Assembly (NCBI RefSeq): GCF_028993575.1
Contig: NZ_CP118615.1
Span: forward strand, 4,679,001 to 4,743,000
Length of the DNA stretch: 64,000 bases
From: Micromonospora cathayae
Lineage (GTDB): Bacteria; Actinomycetota; Actinomycetes; Mycobacteriales; Micromonosporaceae
Reading direction: 5' to 3'
The position numbers and the translations under genes are program-made. This document shows positions 8,526 to 17,297 of this stretch, piece after piece. Below the pieces are notes generated by a model. It saw only the letters and a program-made list of their open reading frames with translations, made no database searches and was not told the origin of the DNA. Every line of letters starts with the position of its first letter. The stretch's first letter is position 1.

Positions 8526-9776
8526 GTGATTCCCGAGCCTGCCAGGGTGAGTGCCGCGAAGACCCGGGCCGCCCTGCGTACGTCGTCGCGTGTCTCCCTG
8601 GAGACGCTGCTGGTCCTGCTGCTGACCGGGGTGGCCCTGTGGCTGCTCGGCCGGATGTGGTCGGTGGTCTGGCCGGTGGTGATCGCCCTGCTCCTCACCA
8701 CCCTGACCTGGCCGCTGGCGCGCTTCCTACGCCGGCACGGCTGGCCGCCGGCGCTGGCCGCGTCCGTGGTGACCGTGCTGTTCCTGCTGGCCGCCGCCGG
8801 GATCGTGGTGCTGATCGCGGTGCCGGTGGCGTCGCAGTCCGGCGAACTGGCCGACGGGGTGGTCGGTGGCATCCAGCAGCTCCGTGAGTGGGCCGCCGGG
8901 CCGCCGCTGAACATCGGCGACGACGAGGTGACCAGCGCGTTCGACACGGCGGTCGCCCGCATCCAGGACAGCGTCGGCAGCATCGTCACCGCCACGCTGA
9001 CCGGGGTGGGCACCATCGTCAACGGCCTGGTCACCGCCGTCCTGGCGCTGTTCCTGATGTTCTTCTTCCTCAAGGACGGCCCGCGTTTCCTGCCCTGGCT
9101 GACCCGGCAGCTTCCCGGCCGCCTCGCCACCGACGTGCCGACCGTGGCCGCCCGGTCCTGGGACACCCTCGGCGCGTTCGTCCGGTCCCAGGCGTTCGTC
9201 GGGCTGCTGGACGCCGTCTTCATCGGCCTCGGCCTGTGGATCGTGGGCGTGCCGCTGGTGCTTCCGCTGGCGGTGCTGACCTTCGTGGCGGCGTTCGTGC
9301 CCATCGTGGGCGCGTTGTTCGCCGGGTTCGTCGCGGTGCTCATCGCGCTGGTGTCCAACGGCCCGACCGACGCGTTGATCGTGCTCGCCATCATCGTCGC
9401 CGTGCAGCAGCTCGAGGGGAACGTGTTCCAGCCCATGGTGCAGAGCCGGGGCCTCGGCCTGCACGCGGCGGTGGTGCTGCTGGCGGTGACCCTCGGCGGG
9501 AGCCTGGCCGGCATCGTGGGCAGCCTGCTCGCCGTGCCCGTCGCCGCCCTGATCGCCGTGTTCTGGAACTACCTGCGCGAGCAGCTCAGCGAACCGGTTC
9601 CCCCGGCACCCGACGCCGACCGGCCCGCCCCCCGGCAGCCCGTCCCGGACCAGCCCGGTGCTGACCGGCCCGCCCCCGGGCAGCCCGGTGCCGACCTGCC
9701 GGGCGGCGGTCCCGCCGGGCCCGGGACCGACCTGCCGACCGCCCGGTCGGCGGGTCCCGGCGAGGAACCCGGCTGA
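8526..9776 (+). CDS. AI-2E family transporter
   Basis: 416 aa polytopic membrane protein of the AI-2E/YdiK-PerM family. Hydrophobic segments begin near residue 28, with paired helices at about 55-110, and the family core includes LFLMFFFLKDGPRFLPW and LPLAVLTFVAAFVPIVGA. Functions in the family range from autoinducer-2 export to ion exchange, so no substrate is assigned. The C-terminal 60 residues are a Pro/Gly/Asp-rich disordered tail with repeated ADRPAP/QPGAD units. The start is taken as GTG at 8526; GTG at 8547 is also plausible. Confidence 0.85.
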   Translation: MIPEPARVSAAKTRAALRTSSRVSLETLLVLLLTGVALWLLGRMWSVVWPVVIALLLTTLTWPLARFLRRHGWPPALAASVVTVLFLLAAAGIVVLIAVPVASQSGELADGVVGGIQQLREWAAGPPLNIGDDEVTSAFDTAVARIQDSVGSIVTATLTGVGTIVNGLVTAVLALFLMFFFLKDGPRFLPWLTRQLPGRLATDVPTVAARSWDTLGAFVRSQAFVGLLDAVFIGLGLWIVGVPLVLPLAVLTFVAAFVPIVGALFAGFVAVLIALVSNGPTDALIVLAIIVAVQQLEGNVFQPMVQSRGLGLHAAVVLLAVTLGGSLAGIVGSLLAVPVAALIAVFWNYLREQLSEPVPPAPDADRPAPRQPVPDQPGADRPAPGQPGADLPGGGPAGPGTDLPTARSAGPGEEPG

Positions 9777-9857
9777 TCGCCCGCCCGCCGACCGGGCCGG
9801 GGCGCCAGGGGAGGGGCACGCGGTGGAAGTTGCTGTGCGGCAACCTACGATCCTGGG

Positions 9858-11075
9858 GTGCGTGGTGGCGGGGACCTGGGAGACGAGCAGCGGTTGCGCC
9901 GCATCGAGGCGGTGACCGACGCCACCCTGTCCCGCCTCGACGCGGCCGACCTCTTCGACGAGCTGCTCGACCGGGTCCGTGACCTGCTCCAGGTCGACAC
10001 CGCCGCCATCCTCCTGCTCGACATTCCGGCCCGGCAGCTGGTGGCGACCGCCGCCAAGGGGCTGGAGGAGGAGGTCCGCCAGGGCTTCCGGGTCGCCGTC
10101 GGCCGGGGCTTCGCCGGTCGGATCGCCCTCACCGGCGCACCGGTGATCGTCGAGGAGGTCACCCCGGACAACGTGGTCAACCCGGTACTGCTCCAGACCG
10201 GGGTCCGCTCCCTGCTGGGCGTACCGATCATGGCGCGGGGGGACCTGGTCGGCGTCCTGCACGTCGGCACCCGTACGCCCCGCCGGTTCACCGCCGACGA
10301 CGTACGCCTGCTGGAGCTGGTCGCCGACCGGCTCGCCCTGGCCAGCCGGGCGCGCGCCAACAGCCTGGACCACAACGCCGCGCTGGCCCTGCAACGCAGT
10401 CTGATCCCCACCGACCTGCCGGACGTGCCCGGACTCGAACTGGCCGGCCGGTACGTGCCCGGTCACGCCTCCGGGGTGGGCGGCGACTGGTACGACGTCT
10501 TCGTCCTGCCCTCCGGCTGGTTGGGCATGGTGGTCGGTGACGTGTCCGGCCACGGCCTGCGCTCGGCCGTGGTGATGGGCCGGCTCCGCAGCGCGCTGCG
10601 CGCGTACGCCCTGATCAGCGACGATCCGGCCGAGGTGCTCACCCTGCTGGACCGCAAGGCGGTGCACTTCGAGGCCGGCAGCCTGACCACCACGCTGTAC
10701 ATGATGATCTCACCGGACGTCGCCACCGTACGCGTTTCCGTGGCCGGGCACCCCCGCCCGGTGCTGGCCGTGCCCGGCCGGGCGAACAGCCTGGTCACCG
10801 CCCCCATCGACCCGCCGCTGGGGATCGGTCCCCGGGGGGTCCCGCGGCACACCACCACCATCGACCTGCCGCCCGGCGGGGTGCTGGTCTCCTACACCGA
10901 CGGGCTGGTCGAACGCCGGGGCCAACTGTTCGACGTGGGGGTGGACCGGCTGACGGCCGCGGTGCCGGTGGCGTCGGCGGAGACCGTCTGCGACACGGTG
11001 ATCGCGGCCCTCGGCAGCGACCAGCCGGCCGACGACATCGCCCTGCTGGCCGCCCGCCGGCGGCTGCCCGACTAG
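9858..11075 (+). CDS. GAF-domain PP2C (SpoIIE-type) serine phosphatase
   Basis: 405 aa cytoplasmic signalling protein. An N-terminal GAF sensor domain (about residues 15-165; VDTAAILLLD, then LLGVPIMARGDLVGVLHVG) is followed by a PP2C/SpoIIE phosphatase domain. The metal-binding motifs are GGDWYDVF, VVGDVSGHG and PADDIALL. Such proteins typically dephosphorylate anti-anti-sigma factors in stress-response partner switching. No anti-sigma or STAS gene is adjacent, so the partner is unknown. The GTG start at 9858 fits the domain boundary. Confidence 0.9.
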   Translation: MRGGGDLGDEQRLRRIEAVTDATLSRLDAADLFDELLDRVRDLLQVDTAAILLLDIPARQLVATAAKGLEEEVRQGFRVAVGRGFAGRIALTGAPVIVEEVTPDNVVNPVLLQTGVRSLLGVPIMARGDLVGVLHVGTRTPRRFTADDVRLLELVADRLALASRARANSLDHNAALALQRSLIPTDLPDVPGLELAGRYVPGHASGVGGDWYDVFVLPSGWLGMVVGDVSGHGLRSAVVMGRLRSALRAYALISDDPAEVLTLLDRKAVHFEAGSLTTTLYMMISPDVATVRVSVAGHPRPVLAVPGRANSLVTAPIDPPLGIGPRGVPRHTTTIDLPPGGVLVSYTDGLVERRGQLFDVGVDRLTAAVPVASAETVCDTVIAALGSDQPADDIALLAARRRLPD

Positions 11076-11136
11076 GGAACGTCGCCCGTCAGAACCCCCC
11101 CGACCAGGAGCATCCCGCGTCAGGAAGGACCACCCC

Positions 11137-13428
11137 GTGCCGATCGCACCGCCCTACCTCGACCCCGCCCGTCCGGTCGCCGAACGCGTCGCCGACCTGC
11201 TGGCCCGGATGACCCTGCCGGAGAAGGTCGGGCAGATGCTCCAGTTGCCGGCCGGCGACGACGTCCGTCACCTGGTGGAGGAGCTGCACGTCGGGTCGAT
11301 CCTGCACGCCGCCCCGGACCGGCTCGCCGAGGCGGTCGCGGCCGCCGACCGTACCCGGCTGCGCATCCCGCTGCTGGTCGCCGAGGACTGCATCCACGGC
11401 CACTCGTTCTTCGCCGGGGCGACGATCTACCCCACCCAGCTCGGCATGGCCGCCACCTGGGACCCGGCGCTGGTGGAACGGGTCGCCCGGGCCACCGCCG
11501 TCGAGGTGGCCGCGACCGGCATCCACTGGACCTTCTCCCCGGTGCTGTGCATCGCCCGGGACCTGCGCTGGGGTCGGGTCAGCGAGACCTTCGGCGAGGA
11601 CCCGTTCCTGATCGGCGAGTTCGCCTCGGCGATGGTGCGCGGCTACCAGGGCGACGGCCCCGCCGACCCGACCGCCATCCTGGCCTGCGCGAAGCACTTC
11701 GCCGGGTACTCCGAGACGCAGGGCGGCCGGGACGCCACCGAGGCCGACATCTCCCACCGCAAGCTGCGTTCCTGGTTCCTGCCGCCGTTCGAACGGGTCG
11801 CGCGGGAGGGCTGCCGCACCTTCATGCTCGGCTACCAGTCGACGGACGGGGTACCGATCACCGTCAACGACTGGCTGCTCAACGACGTGCTGCGCGGGGA
11901 GTGGGGCTACGCCGGCACCCTGGTCACCGACTGGGACAACGTCGGCCGGATGGTCTGGGAGCAGCGCATCCAACCCGACTACCCGCACGCGTCGGCGGCG
12001 GCGGTACGCGCCGGCAACGACATGGTGATGACCACCCCCGGCTTCTTCCAGGGCGCGCAGGACGCCATCGCCGCCGGTCTGCTCGACGAGGCCGACCTCG
12101 ACCGGGCGGTGACCCGGATCCTCACCCTCAAGGTCGAGCTGGGCCTGTTCGAGGACCCGCGCCGGCCGGACCCGGCCCGGCAGGCCGAGGTGATCGGCTG
12201 CGCCGGACACCGCGCGCTGAACCTGGAGGTGGCCCGGCGCAGCCTGGTGCTGCTGCGCAACGACGGCACCCTGCCCCTGGCCGGCGGGCTCACCGCCGAC
12301 GCCACCGGCCGGGCGGTCGCCGGGCCCGACGCGGCACCCCGCACCGTCGCCGTGGTCGGCCCGAACGCCGACGACCCGCACACCCAGCTCGGTGACTGGG
12401 CCGGCGCGTCCGGGCAGGCCGAGTGGCTGGCCGACGGGCATCCCCGGGAGCTGACCCGGACGGTGCTCGACGGGCTGCGCGAGCACGTCCCGGCGGACTG
12501 GACGGTCACCTATGCGCGCGGCGCGGACATCCTCACCGTCGGCCCCGACCCCGAGGGCGCGTTCTTCCCCGACGGGCAGCCCCGACCGCAGGTGGTGCTC
12601 CCCGCCGCGCCCGACGCCGGGCTGATCGCCGAGGCCGTCGAGGCGGCCCGGACCGCCGACTACGTGGTCGCCGTGGTCGGGGACCGGATCGAACTGGTCG
12701 GCGAGGGCCGGTCCACCGCCACCCTGGAACTGGTCGGCGGCCAGGTCGCGCTGCTCGACGCGCTCGCCGCCACCGGCACCCCGCTGATCGTCGTCCTGGT
12801 CGCCTCGAAGCCGCTGGTGCTGCCGCCGTCCGCCCTGGACGCCGCCGCGCTGGTGTACGCGGCCAACCCCGGCATGCAGGGTGGCCGGGCGGTCGCCGAA
12901 CTGCTGCTCGGACTGGTCGAACCGCAGGGCCGGCTGCCCATCTCCTTCGCCCGGCACGCCGGCCAGCAGCCCACCTACTACAACCAGATCCGGGGCCAGC
13001 ACGGCACCCGGTACGCCGACCTGACCCAGCGTCCGGCGTTCGCCTTCGGCGAGGGCCTCAGCTACACCACCGTCGAGTACGCCGACCTGCGGATACCGAC
13101 CCCCACGGTCACCGTCGGGGAGGTGCTGCGCGCCAGCGTCGAGGTCCGCAACACCGGTCGGCGGCCGGTCCGGGAAACCGTCCAGGGGTACGTCAGCGAC
13201 ACGGTGACCTCGGTGACCTGGGCGGAGAAGGAACTCAAGACGTACCGGCAGGTGGACCTGGCCCCCGGCGAGACGCGGACGGTCGAACTGACCCTGCCGG
13301 TGGCGGACTGCACGCTGGTCGACGCGCGGGGGCGGCGGGTCGTCGAGCCGGGCGCGTTCGAGCTGCTGGTCGGGTCGTCCTCGCGGGACGGAGACCTGCT
13401 CCGGGCCGGGTTCACCGTGCTGCCCTGA
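11137..13428 (+). CDS. Glycoside hydrolase family 3 (beta-glucosidase/beta-xylosidase type)
   Basis: 763 aa three-domain GH3 enzyme: an N-terminal TIM barrel, an alpha/beta sandwich, and a C-terminal fibronectin-III-like domain (EGLSYTTVEYADL, then VEVRNTGRRPVRETVQ). The catalytic nucleophile is the Asp of VTDWDN (near residue 265), and the substrate-binding KHFAGYSE is present. It hydrolyses beta-linked glucosides or xylosides. There is no signal peptide, so it is probably cytoplasmic and acts on imported oligosaccharides. GTG at 11137 is used. It stands alone, with no adjacent transporter. Confidence 0.9.
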   Translation: MPIAPPYLDPARPVAERVADLLARMTLPEKVGQMLQLPAGDDVRHLVEELHVGSILHAAPDRLAEAVAAADRTRLRIPLLVAEDCIHGHSFFAGATIYPTQLGMAATWDPALVERVARATAVEVAATGIHWTFSPVLCIARDLRWGRVSETFGEDPFLIGEFASAMVRGYQGDGPADPTAILACAKHFAGYSETQGGRDATEADISHRKLRSWFLPPFERVAREGCRTFMLGYQSTDGVPITVNDWLLNDVLRGEWGYAGTLVTDWDNVGRMVWEQRIQPDYPHASAAAVRAGNDMVMTTPGFFQGAQDAIAAGLLDEADLDRAVTRILTLKVELGLFEDPRRPDPARQAEVIGCAGHRALNLEVARRSLVLLRNDGTLPLAGGLTADATGRAVAGPDAAPRTVAVVGPNADDPHTQLGDWAGASGQAEWLADGHPRELTRTVLDGLREHVPADWTVTYARGADILTVGPDPEGAFFPDGQPRPQVVLPAAPDAGLIAEAVEAARTADYVVAVVGDRIELVGEGRSTATLELVGGQVALLDALAATGTPLIVVLVASKPLVLPPSALDAAALVYAANPGMQGGRAVAELLLGLVEPQGRLPISFARHAGQQPTYYNQIRGQHGTRYADLTQRPAFAFGEGLSYTTVEYADLRIPTPTVTVGEVLRASVEVRNTGRRPVRETVQGYVSDTVTSVTWAEKELKTYRQVDLAPGETRTVELTLPVADCTLVDARGRRVVEPGAFELLVGSSSRDGDLLRAGFTVLP

Positions 13429-13442
13429 CCGGTCCCCGCCCG

Positions 13443-13484
13443 GGGTGGGTGGAAACGGACCCTGATCAGGGTGGGTGGAACCGG
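13443..13484. repeat. Tandem 26-bp repeat with an embedded palindrome upstream of the PepSY gene
   Basis: The 16-mer GGGTGGGTGGAAACGG at 13443 recurs with one mismatch at 13469. Between them lies a perfect 14-bp palindrome (13459-13472, core CCCTGATCAGGG). It is about 85 bp upstream of the PepSY gene start and could be an operator; the function is unproven. Confidence 0.45.
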
Positions 13485-13556
13485 ATCGCCGATCACGACG
13501 ACTACCAGTGCGCGCCGGGCTGACCGGTCGCCACCGCGAGTCCGATCGGAGAGTCC

Positions 13557-15044
13557 ATGTCCACCACCTCCACCCGCCCCGCCGGGCCGGCCAGGTCCGC
13601 GCCCACACCCGCCCCGAGGCCACCCGCCGGTGCGCCGGGCGGCCTCGGGGCGCTGCTGCTGCGGCTGCACTTCTACGCCGGGGTGCTGATCGCGCCGTTC
13701 CTGGTGGTGGCGGCGCTGACCGGGCTGGCGTACACGGTGACGCCGCAACTGGACACGGTCGTCTACGGCAGGGAGCTGCGGGCCGACGCGGCCGGGCGGA
13801 CCGAACGGCCGCTGTCCGAGCAGGTGGCCGCCGCGCGGGCCGCCCACCCGGACGGCACCCTGGCGTACGTCGCGCCGGGCGGCGACGGCACCACCACCCA
13901 GGTGGTGTTCGACGTGCCGGAGTTGACGGAGGACCGGCAGCACAGCGTGTACGTCGACCCGTACACGGCCGAGGTGAAGGGCCAGCTGACCACCTGGTTC
14001 GGGTACACCCCGCTGCGGACCTGGTTCGACGACCTGCACCGCAACCTGCACCTGGGCCCGGTCGGCCGGCACTACTCGGAACTGGCGGCGAGCTGGCTGT
14101 GGGTGGTGGCGCTGGGCGGCCTGGCCCTGTGGTGGCGTCGCCAGCGGGGTGCCCGGAACCGGGCCCGCCGGCTGCTGCTGCCGGACCTGACCGCCCGGCG
14201 GGGGGTACGCCGGACCCGGGGCTGGCACGCCAGCACCGGGGTGTGGCTGCTGGTCGGCCTGCTGTTCCTGTCCGCGACCGGGCTGACCTGGTCCCGGTAC
14301 GCGGGCGGAAACGTCAGCGCCGGCCTGGACGCGCTCGGCGCCCGCAAGCCGGCGCTGTCCACGGCCCTGGACGGCAGCGACCCGGCAGCCGGTGGCGGGC
14401 ACCACGGCGGCGGCGCACCGACGGCGGCTCCCGGCACCGACCCGGTGCTGTTCGACCAGGCCCTCCAGGTCGCCCGCGCGGCCGGACTGGACGGGCCGGT
14501 CGAGGTGACGCCGCCCGCCGACGCCTCCTCGGCCTGGACGGTGGAGCAGACCGACGAGACCTGGCCGGTCCGCCAGGACCGGGTCACGGTCGACCCGGCC
14601 GGCGGCACGGTGGTGGACCGCAGTGACTTCGCCGACTGGCCGCTGCTGGCCAAACTGAGCGACCTGGGCATCAGCGCGCACATGGGTCTGCTGTTCGGCC
14701 CGGTGAACCAGATCATGCTGGCCGCGCTGGCCCTCGGCCTGCTCGTGGTGATCTTCTGGGGGTACCGGATGTGGTGGCAGCGCCGGCCCACCCGGGCCGG
14801 CCGCCGGCCGGTCGTCGGGGCTCCGCCGGTCGCTCGGGGTGCCTGGTGGGGGCTGCCGTCCTGGCTGATCGTCGTCGGTCTGCCGGCCGTCTTCCTGCTC
14901 TGCTGGGTGGTGCCGCTGTTCGGGGTCACCCTGGTGGGCTTCCTCGTGGTGGACCTGGCGGTGGCCGCGCTGCGCCGCCGCCGGCCGACGCCCCCGGTGC
15001 CGGTGTCCCCGGCGCCCGCCGGCGAGCGGTCCGTGGGCGGCTGA
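13557..15044 (+). CDS. PepSY-associated transmembrane helix protein
   Basis: 495 aa membrane protein with about four transmembrane helices. The first (residues 30-60) contains LHFYAGVLIAPFLVVAAL, typical of the PepSY_TM family, followed by the conserved DLHRNLHLGPVGRHYSELAA block and a later WHASTGVWLLVGLLFLSATG helix. Family members are often linked to iron or heme reduction at the cell envelope; no direct evidence of that exists here. ATG at 13557 follows GGAGAG. The N-terminus is Pro/Thr-rich. It is convergent with the antiporter gene, with only 5 nt between stops. Confidence 0.88.
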   Translation: MSTTSTRPAGPARSAPTPAPRPPAGAPGGLGALLLRLHFYAGVLIAPFLVVAALTGLAYTVTPQLDTVVYGRELRADAAGRTERPLSEQVAAARAAHPDGTLAYVAPGGDGTTTQVVFDVPELTEDRQHSVYVDPYTAEVKGQLTTWFGYTPLRTWFDDLHRNLHLGPVGRHYSELAASWLWVVALGGLALWWRRQRGARNRARRLLLPDLTARRGVRRTRGWHASTGVWLLVGLLFLSATGLTWSRYAGGNVSAGLDALGARKPALSTALDGSDPAAGGGHHGGGAPTAAPGTDPVLFDQALQVARAAGLDGPVEVTPPADASSAWTVEQTDETWPVRQDRVTVDPAGGTVVDRSDFADWPLLAKLSDLGISAHMGLLFGPVNQIMLAALALGLLVVIFWGYRMWWQRRPTRAGRRPVVGAPPVARGAWWGLPSWLIVVGLPAVFLLCWVVPLFGVTLVGFLVVDLAVAALRRRRPTPPVPVSPAPAGERSVGG

Positions 15045-15049
15045 CCGGC

Positions 15050-16627
15050 CTACTCCGGGGTCTGCGGGCCGAGCAGGCGGATCTCCTCGATGTCCAGGGC
15101 GGCCTGGATGTCGCGCAGCACGGTGTCGTCGATCTCGTTGTGGTTGCGCAGCCGGGTGACCTCGCGGCGTTTGTGGGCCAGCACCGCCAGCCGTAGTTGC
15201 CGCTCGACGTCCCGGTCGCGTTCGGCGGCCGGGTCGTCCCGGGCGGCGAGGATGTCGTCGAGGTGGGTTTCGTAGTCGGCGCGGACCCGGTCCACGATCT
15301 CCGGGGCCGCGCCGACACCCCGGGCCGCATCCGGAAGCGCGTCGAGGGCCGCCCGGGTGGCGTGCAGCCGGGCGTGGTGGGTCTCCTCGGCCCGGGGCTG
15401 GTCGCCGACCAGGCCGGCCCACCGGACGACCAGCGGCAACGTGGTGCCCTGCCCCAGCATGATCAGCACGATCACCAGCGCGGTACAGAAGATGATCAGG
15501 TCACGTTGCTGCACCGGCCGGCCGTCGGGGGTGGTCAGCGGGACCGCGAGGGCAGCCGCCAGCGACACCGCGCCCCGGAAACCGGCCCAGCCGGCCGCCG
15601 TCCGGACCCGGCCGGGCACCCGCAGCTCCCGCTGCGACTGCCGCCGGTCGACCAACCGGAGCAGGTACGTGGACAGGTGCACCACCAGCATCCGGGTCGC
15701 GGTGACCGTGGCGGCCACCACCAGCGCGATGACCATCGCCCGGCCGAGCGAGGTGCTGGCCTCGCTGCGGACGATCCGGGGGATCTGCATGCCGAGCAGC
15801 ACGAACAGCGACCCGTTGATCAGGAACGTGCTGAGGTCCCAGAACGCGAAGGCCATCACCCGGGAGGGGGCCCGGATGACCCGGGGCGCGGCGTACGACA
15901 GCAGCAGCCCCGCCACCACCACGGCCAGTACCCCGCTGGCGTGCACCGTCTCGGCGAGCAGGAACGCCACGAACGGGGTGAGCACACTGAGCGCGCCCTC
16001 CCGCAGCGGGTCGTCGAGGCGTCGCCGGATCAGCACCACCAGGCCACCGACCAGCAGGCCGGCGGTCACCCCGCCGAGGAACGACCCGCCGATCCGGGCC
16101 ACCAGCTCGGGTGCCCCCGGCGGCCCGCCCCCGCCGAGCAGCCCGAGCGCCACGGCGAACAGCACCAGCGCCGTACCGTCGTTGATCAGGCTCTCCGCCT
16201 TCAGGATGGTCAGGAACCGGCGGGGCATCCGCTTCGCCAGGCCGGCGACCGCGGCGGCGTCGGTGGGGGCCAGCACCGCACCGAGCACCCAGGCCACCGC
16301 CGGGTCGACGCCGAACGCCTGGGCGACCAGCGACACGGTGACCATGGTGATCGCCACCAGCCCGACCGCGAGCAGCCCGATCGCCGGCAGGTTGGTGCGG
16401 ATCTCCCGCAGGCTGACGGTGAGGCTCTCCCGGTAGAGGATCGCCGGGAGGAACAACAGCAGCACCACCTCCGGGTCGAGCACCACGTCCGACAGCGGTG
16501 GGGCCAGCCCCAGCAGCGCGCCCAGGCCGATGAGCAGGACGGGTGGCGCGACCCGGTACCGGCCGCCGATCGTGGTGCCGACCAGCACCGTGGCGGCCAG
16601 CACCGCGAGCAGTACCAGAGCTTCCAC
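15050..16627 (-). CDS. CPA1-family Na+/H+ antiporter
   Basis: 525 aa cation/proton antiporter with about 12 transmembrane helices up to residue 410 and a hydrophilic C-terminal cytoplasmic region. The ion-binding helix carries APTDAAAVAGLAKRMP, and ESLINDGTALVLF follows; both are characteristic of CPA1/NhaP-type exchangers. The GTG or ATG start at 16627 leads directly into the first helix (MEALVLLAVLAATVLVG). It probably exports sodium or potassium in exchange for protons for pH and salt homeostasis. Confidence 0.92.
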   Translation of the reverse strand: MEALVLLAVLAATVLVGTTIGGRYRVAPPVLLIGLGALLGLAPPLSDVVLDPEVVLLLFLPAILYRESLTVSLREIRTNLPAIGLLAVGLVAITMVTVSLVAQAFGVDPAVAWVLGAVLAPTDAAAVAGLAKRMPRRFLTILKAESLINDGTALVLFAVALGLLGGGGPPGAPELVARIGGSFLGGVTAGLLVGGLVVLIRRRLDDPLREGALSVLTPFVAFLLAETVHASGVLAVVVAGLLLSYAAPRVIRAPSRVMAFAFWDLSTFLINGSLFVLLGMQIPRIVRSEASTSLGRAMVIALVVAATVTATRMLVVHLSTYLLRLVDRRQSQRELRVPGRVRTAAGWAGFRGAVSLAAALAVPLTTPDGRPVQQRDLIIFCTALVIVLIMLGQGTTLPLVVRWAGLVGDQPRAEETHHARLHATRAALDALPDAARGVGAAPEIVDRVRADYETHLDDILAARDDPAAERDRDVERQLRLAVLAHKRREVTRLRNHNEIDDTVLRDIQAALDIEEIRLLGPQTPE

Positions 16628-16824
16628 ACCGCCCCTTCCGCGCTGCCGCGTGACCGTCGTCGACCCCCAGTGTGGGACGTGGGACCGGCGGCGCGCGGTG
16701 GAACGGACGTCGTGGGCGTCGGGGCGATGCCCGGCACGCTGGGCCGGAGGGCTGGAGCGGTCGTCGGCGTCGAAGCCGGGGGCGGGACCTGGCCGGGGCC
16801 CGATGCGGGTCCCGGCGCAGGCCG

Positions 16825-16872
16825 GGGCCGGTCAGCTGGCGGGGCCGGTCCCGGGCCGGTCAGCTGGCGGGG
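16825..16872. repeat. 20-bp direct repeat spanning the 3' end of the YciI-like gene
   Basis: A perfect 20-mer (GGGCCGGTCAGCTGGCGGGG) occurs at 16825-16844 and 16853-16872, spaced by 28 bp. The second copy contains the stop codon of the gene at 16860; the first lies just downstream of it. This looks like a small local duplication. Confidence 0.6.
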
Positions 16873-17201
16873 TCGTACTGGAACGCGCGGACCTCCTGGG
16901 CGCACCGGCACGCGACCGCGATCTTCGCGGCCCACTCCAGCGCCGCCTCGCGGGACGGCAGCTCCAGCACCGTGTAGCCGCCTTCGAGCTGCCGCGTCTG
17001 CGGGTACGTGCCCTCGGTCACCGTCCCGTCCCCGGCCACCATGACCGGCGGAACGCTCTCGTCGATGCCGCCGCCGAACACCCAGACGCCGGCGTCCTTC
17101 GCCTCCTGCACCACCGCGTGCGCCGCGTCCGCCACCGCCTGGAACTCCCCGTCGGGGATCACCATGGCGGCACTCGGGAACGAGATCAGGTACTTGGTCA
17201 T
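16860..17201 (-). CDS. YciI-like (YCII-related) protein
   Basis: 113 aa, the normal size for YciI-related proteins of the dimeric alpha-beta barrel fold. The sequence shows the N-terminal MTKYLISFP strand, a central VFGGGIDES, and GGYTVLELPSREAALEWAAK. Actinobacterial members are often linked to ECF sigma factors, but no sigma gene lies here. The biochemical role is unknown. ATG at 17201 is supported by homology starting immediately. Confidence 0.85.
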   Translation of the reverse strand: MTKYLISFPSAAMVIPDGEFQAVADAAHAVVQEAKDAGVWVFGGGIDESVPPVMVAGDGTVTEGTYPQTRQLEGGYTVLELPSREAALEWAAKIAVACRCAQEVRAFQYDPAS

Positions 17202-17297
17202 CGCGGCGGCTCCTCGGACAGGCTTGCGGGTTTCGCACCCATCCTCGCCGGCACCGGCGCGGGACGGTGTCCCGACACCGGGCCGACGGTCCGGGAG

